Assembly (NCBI GenBank): GCA_902778205.1
Contig: CACYWX010000126.1
Span: forward strand, 1 to 8,426
Source of the DNA: an uncultured Ruminococcus sp.
Lineage (GTDB): Bacteria > Bacillota > Clostridia > Oscillospirales > CAG-272
Length of the DNA: 8,426 nucleotides
Direction: 5' to 3'
In this document: piece after piece, positions 6,149-8,426 of the stretch
How the letters are laid out: each line of letters opens with the position of its first letter
How positions within the stretch are numbered: position 1 is the stretch's first letter
Notes under the pieces: generated by a model
Database searches by the model: none
Told to the model about the DNA's origin: nothing
What the model saw: the letters and a program-made list of their open reading frames with translations, nothing else
Made by a program: the position numbers and the translations under genes

Positions 6149-6955
6149 TTATTTCGGCAGCTTTTTGTCCGCGGGCCGCTCCCGGGGCGTGTTCAGGTCG
6201 ATCAGCTCGGAGATGACGTCCTTCATCTTCCTGCGCCCGATGATGAAATCGGCGAAGCCGTGCTCCAGCTGGAACTCCGCCTTCTGGAACCCGTCGGGCA
6301 GCTTCTGTCCCGTGGTCTGCTCGATGACCCGCTGTCCCGCGAAGCCGATGAGGGCTCCGGGCTCCGCCGCGATCACGTCCCCCTCCATGGCGAAGGAGGC
6401 CGTCACGCCGCCGGTGGTGGGGTCGGTGAGCACCACCATATAGAACAGGCCCGCGTTGCTGTGCCACCGGCAGGCCACGCTGATCTTGGCCATCTGCATC
6501 AGGGACAGCACGCCCTCCTGCATCCGCGCGCCGCCGGAGCAGGTGAAGCCGATGACGGGCAGGCGGTTCTCCGTGGCGTATTCAAACACCCGGGTGATCT
6601 TCTCGCCCACCACGGTGCCCATGGAGCCCATCATGAAACCGGAGTCCATGACGAAGAACGCGCATTTCCGCCGGCCGATCTTTCCGTAGCCGGTGACCAC
6701 CGCGTCCCGCTCGCCGCTCGACTCCCGGGCCTTCTCCAGCTTGGCGTCGTATTCCGGGAAGTCCAGGGGATTGCCCCCCAGCATGGCGGGGTCCAGCTCC
6801 CGGAACGATCCCTCGTCCACCACCAGCCGGATCCGCTCCCTGGCGCTCATCCGGAAGTAGCCGCCGCAGCCGGGGCAGATCCACCAGTTGGACTTCAGAA
6901 CGTCCTCCGGCGTCTCCCGTCCGCATTTGCGGCATTTCAGCATGACCCGTTCCAT
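6149..6955 (-). CDS. accD: Acetyl-CoA carboxylase, carboxyltransferase subunit beta
   Basis: This is the partner of AccA in the carboxyltransferase half-reaction that makes malonyl-CoA. The protein has 268 residues. The N-terminal zinc ribbon is plain: Cys8, Cys11, Cys27 and Cys30 (CRKC and CPGC). The crotonase-like carboxyltransferase fold follows, with MDSGFMMGSMGTVVGEKI, CSGGARMQEGVLSLMQMAK, LTDPTTGGVTASFAM and IGFAGQRVIEQT. The ATG at 6955 abuts the TGA of fabZ with no gap, and its ribosome site (GGAGG, 6968-6964) lies inside the fabZ coding sequence 8 nt upstream, so translational coupling is likely. In many Firmicutes accC sits directly before accD; here fabZ does. Confidence 0.97.
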   Translation of the reverse strand: MERVMLKCRKCGRETPEDVLKSNWWICPGCGGYFRMSARERIRLVVDEGSFRELDPAMLGGNPLDFPEYDAKLEKARESSGERDAVVTGYGKIGRRKCAFFVMDSGFMMGSMGTVVGEKITRVFEYATENRLPVIGFTCSGGARMQEGVLSLMQMAKISVACRWHSNAGLFYMVVLTDPTTGGVTASFAMEGDVIAAEPGALIGFAGQRVIEQTTGQKLPDGFQKAEFQLEHGFADFIIGRRKMKDVISELIDLNTPRERPADKKLPK

Positions 6956-7408
6956 TCAGTTCCCCTCCGGTTCCGGATTTCCGGGGACGGGCTGTTCCTT
7001 AAGAGCGAAGGAGAATTCGGCCGTCACGGCCACCTCTCCGTTGACCCTGCCCACGCCCTTGGCGAACCACATGGGCTTGAAGACCCGGGTGATCTCGCAT
7101 TCGGTCTCGAACACGTCGCCGGGCTCCACGGGGCGGCGGAACTTCACCTTGTCCAGCCCCGCGTAGAAGGGCAGCGTGCCCTCCTTCATCTCATTCTGCA
7201 GGCAGACGCAGGCGGACTGGGCCATCATTTCGCACAGGATCACGCCGGGCACCACGGGATGACCCGGGAAATGCCCGTCCAAAAACCATTCCGTCCCCTT
7301 GATGAGGACCTTTCCGCGGGCGTGTCCGTTTTCGTCCAGCTCCGCCTCGTCCAACAGCAGCATGGAGTCCCGGTGGGGCAGGAGGGATTCGAGTTCTTTT
7401 CTGTTCAT
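6956..7408 (-). CDS. fabZ: 3-hydroxyacyl-ACP dehydratase FabZ
   Basis: The enzyme dehydrates 3-hydroxyacyl-ACP to trans-2-enoyl-ACP in the fatty-acid elongation cycle. It is a 150-residue hot-dog-fold protein. The active-site helix region reads DGHFPGHPVVPGVILCEMMA, with catalytic His46 and acidic Glu60 in the expected positions; LLPHRDSMLLLDE near the start and KVKFRRPVEPGD are also typical. GAGGAGG (7423-7417) lies 8 nt before the ATG. It is 36 nt downstream of fabF and directly abuts accD, so it belongs to the same transcript. The FabZ and FabA families share this motif; length and context favour FabZ. Confidence 0.95.
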   Translation of the reverse strand: MNRKELESLLPHRDSMLLLDEAELDENGHARGKVLIKGTEWFLDGHFPGHPVVPGVILCEMMAQSACVCLQNEMKEGTLPFYAGLDKVKFRRPVEPGDVFETECEITRVFKPMWFAKGVGRVNGEVAVTAEFSFALKEQPVPGNPEPEGN

Positions 7409-7444
7409 GGTGGGAACCTCCTCGGTCAGTCAGGTAATACGGTT

Positions 7445-8426
7445 TCAGATCTTCCGCAGGGCGATGACGCTGTTGTGGCCGCCGAAGCCCAGGGAGGAGG
7501 ACAGCGCCAGGGTGGGATCCGCCTTCACGGCCTTGTTCGGGGTGTAATCCAGATCGCATTCGGGATCCGGGACCTCGAGATGGACGGTGGGCGGGATGAC
7601 GCCGGTCCGGAGCGCGAACACGGAGGCCACCGCTTCCGCCGCGCCCGCCGCGCCCAGCATATGGCCGGTCATGGACTTGGTGGAGCTGATATGCACCCTC
7701 CGGGCGTCCTCGCCGAAGGCCCGCTTGACGGCGTTGGTCTCGGTGACGTCGTTGAGGGGCGTGCCGGTTCCGTGGGCGTTGATGTAGACCACGTCGTCCC
7801 CAATATACCCCGCTTCCTTCAGGGCCTGGGAGAACGCCCGCCCGGACGCCTCGGCCTCGGGATCGGGAGCCGTGATGTGGTGCGCGTCGCAGGTGGAGCC
7901 GTATCCGACGACCTCCGCCAGGATCTCCGCGCCTCTCGCCAGGGCGTGGTCATAGCTCTCCAGGATCAGCGCGCCGGCTCCCTCGCCCATGACGAATCCT
8001 GCTCTCTCCTTGTCAAAGGGGATGGAGGCCCGCATGGGATCGGCGGACAGGGACAGGGCCGTCATGTTCTGGAAGCCCGCCACCGCCAGGGGATGGATCG
8101 TGGCCTCGGCGCCTCCCGCGACAGCCGCCTCGCAGTAGCCGTGGCGGATGGCCCGGTACGCCTCGCCGATGGCCCCGGTGCCGGTGGCGCAGGCCGTGGT
8201 GATGCAGATGCAGGGACCCTTCGCGCCGAACCGGATGGCGATCTGACCGGCGGCGATGTTGCCGATCATTTTCGGAATGAACATGGGGGACACCCGGCCC
8301 GGGCCCCGGGAGAGCAGGGTATCGTGCTCCTCCACGAAGGTCTCGAAGCCGCCGATGCCGGATCCGTAGTAAACGCCGAACTCCGCCGGATCCACATGCC
8401 CGACAATGCCGGACTGTTCCGCAGCC
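7445..8426 (-). CDS. fabF: 3-oxoacyl-ACP synthase II (KAS II), N-terminus beyond the window
   Basis: The condensing enzyme joins malonyl-ACP to a growing acyl-ACP. The frame is open to the window edge, so roughly 80-85 N-terminal residues are missing, judged from the catalytic Cys position in E. coli FabF. All three catalytic residues are present: Cys in TTACATGTGAIGEA (codon 8191-8189), His in INAHGTGTPLND (codon 7774-7772) and His in STKSMTGHMLGAAGA (codon 7663-7661). The glycine-rich C-terminal SSSLGFGGHNSVIAL is intact. An in-frame GTG at 8395 is not the start, because conserved KAS sequence (AEQSG...VDPAEFGVYYGSG) runs through it. It is the first visible gene of the operon; FabB is less likely given the Firmicutes context. 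Confidence 0.95.
   Translation of the reverse strand, partial: AAEQSGIVGHVDPAEFGVYYGSGIGGFETFVEEHDTLLSRGPGRVSPMFIPKMIGNIAAGQIAIRFGAKGPCICITTACATGTGAIGEAYRAIRHGYCEAAVAGGAEATIHPLAVAGFQNMTALSLSADPMRASIPFDKERAGFVMGEGAGALILESYDHALARGAEILAEVVGYGSTCDAHHITAPDPEAEASGRAFSQALKEAGYIGDDVVYINAHGTGTPLNDVTETNAVKRAFGEDARRVHISSTKSMTGHMLGAAGAAEAVASVFALRTGVIPPTVHLEVPDPECDLDYTPNKAVKADPTLALSSSLGFGGHNSVIALRKI

Noticed and set aside
5268..6467. A 399-codon minus-strand frame spanning accA and the end of accD
   Set aside because: It is Arg/Gly-rich and out of frame with two clearly conserved genes; it is a shadow.
8393..8395. GTG codon as the start of fabF
   Set aside because: Conserved KAS II sequence continues upstream in the same frame to the window edge, and the protein would lack a large part of its N-terminal domain.

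Overview
The window looks like chromosomal sequence from a high-GC member of the Clostridia (Bacillota), probably a gut-type Oscillospirales/Ruminococcaceae relative. The reasons are a dissociated type II fatty-acid cluster with separate accD and accA, strong AGGAGG-type ribosome sites, a clostridial-style signal peptide with degenerate SLH repeats, and an ECF-like sigma factor with a long C-terminal extension of a kind I associate with this group. This taxonomic placement is inference. There is no sign of plasmid, phage, insertion sequence, CRISPR or tRNA/rRNA genes.

Layout: (1) 1-1611, plus strand: the 3' two thirds of alaS (alanyl-tRNA synthetase), cut by the window edge and followed by a hairpin terminator. 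(2) 1757-3394, minus strand, convergent with alaS: a 545-residue sigma-70-family protein with sigma2 and sigma4 regions, then a probable winged-helix domain and about 280 residues I cannot assign. It has its own terminator. (3) 3558-5213, minus strand, directly upstream of the sigma gene: an exported protein with three Cys4 zinc-ribbon-like modules, two InlB-B-like beta repeats and three degenerate SLH repeats. It has a strong terminator, and an ECF-type promoter match (GGAAC, 17 nt, CGTCTAA) lies in front of it. (4) 5351-8426, minus strand: the end of a fatty-acid synthesis operon in the order fabF (5' end beyond the window), fabZ, accD, accA, closed by a terminator.

How the genes work together: fabF, fabZ, accD and accA cover malonyl-CoA supply (carboxyltransferase half), condensation and dehydration in fatty-acid elongation. 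The accB and accC genes, often interleaved in this cluster in Firmicutes, are absent from the expected positions. alaS is an unrelated housekeeping gene.

The most interesting part is the central pair. An envelope-type secreted protein carries an ECF-like promoter and sits immediately upstream of a gene for an ECF-like sigma factor with a second predicted DNA-binding domain and no visible anti-sigma gene. I suggest, as inference, that these form a small self-contained regulator/target module for the cell surface. Three of the four transcription units end in a good hairpin plus U-tract on their own strand; the alaS terminator has its U-rich run inside the stem.
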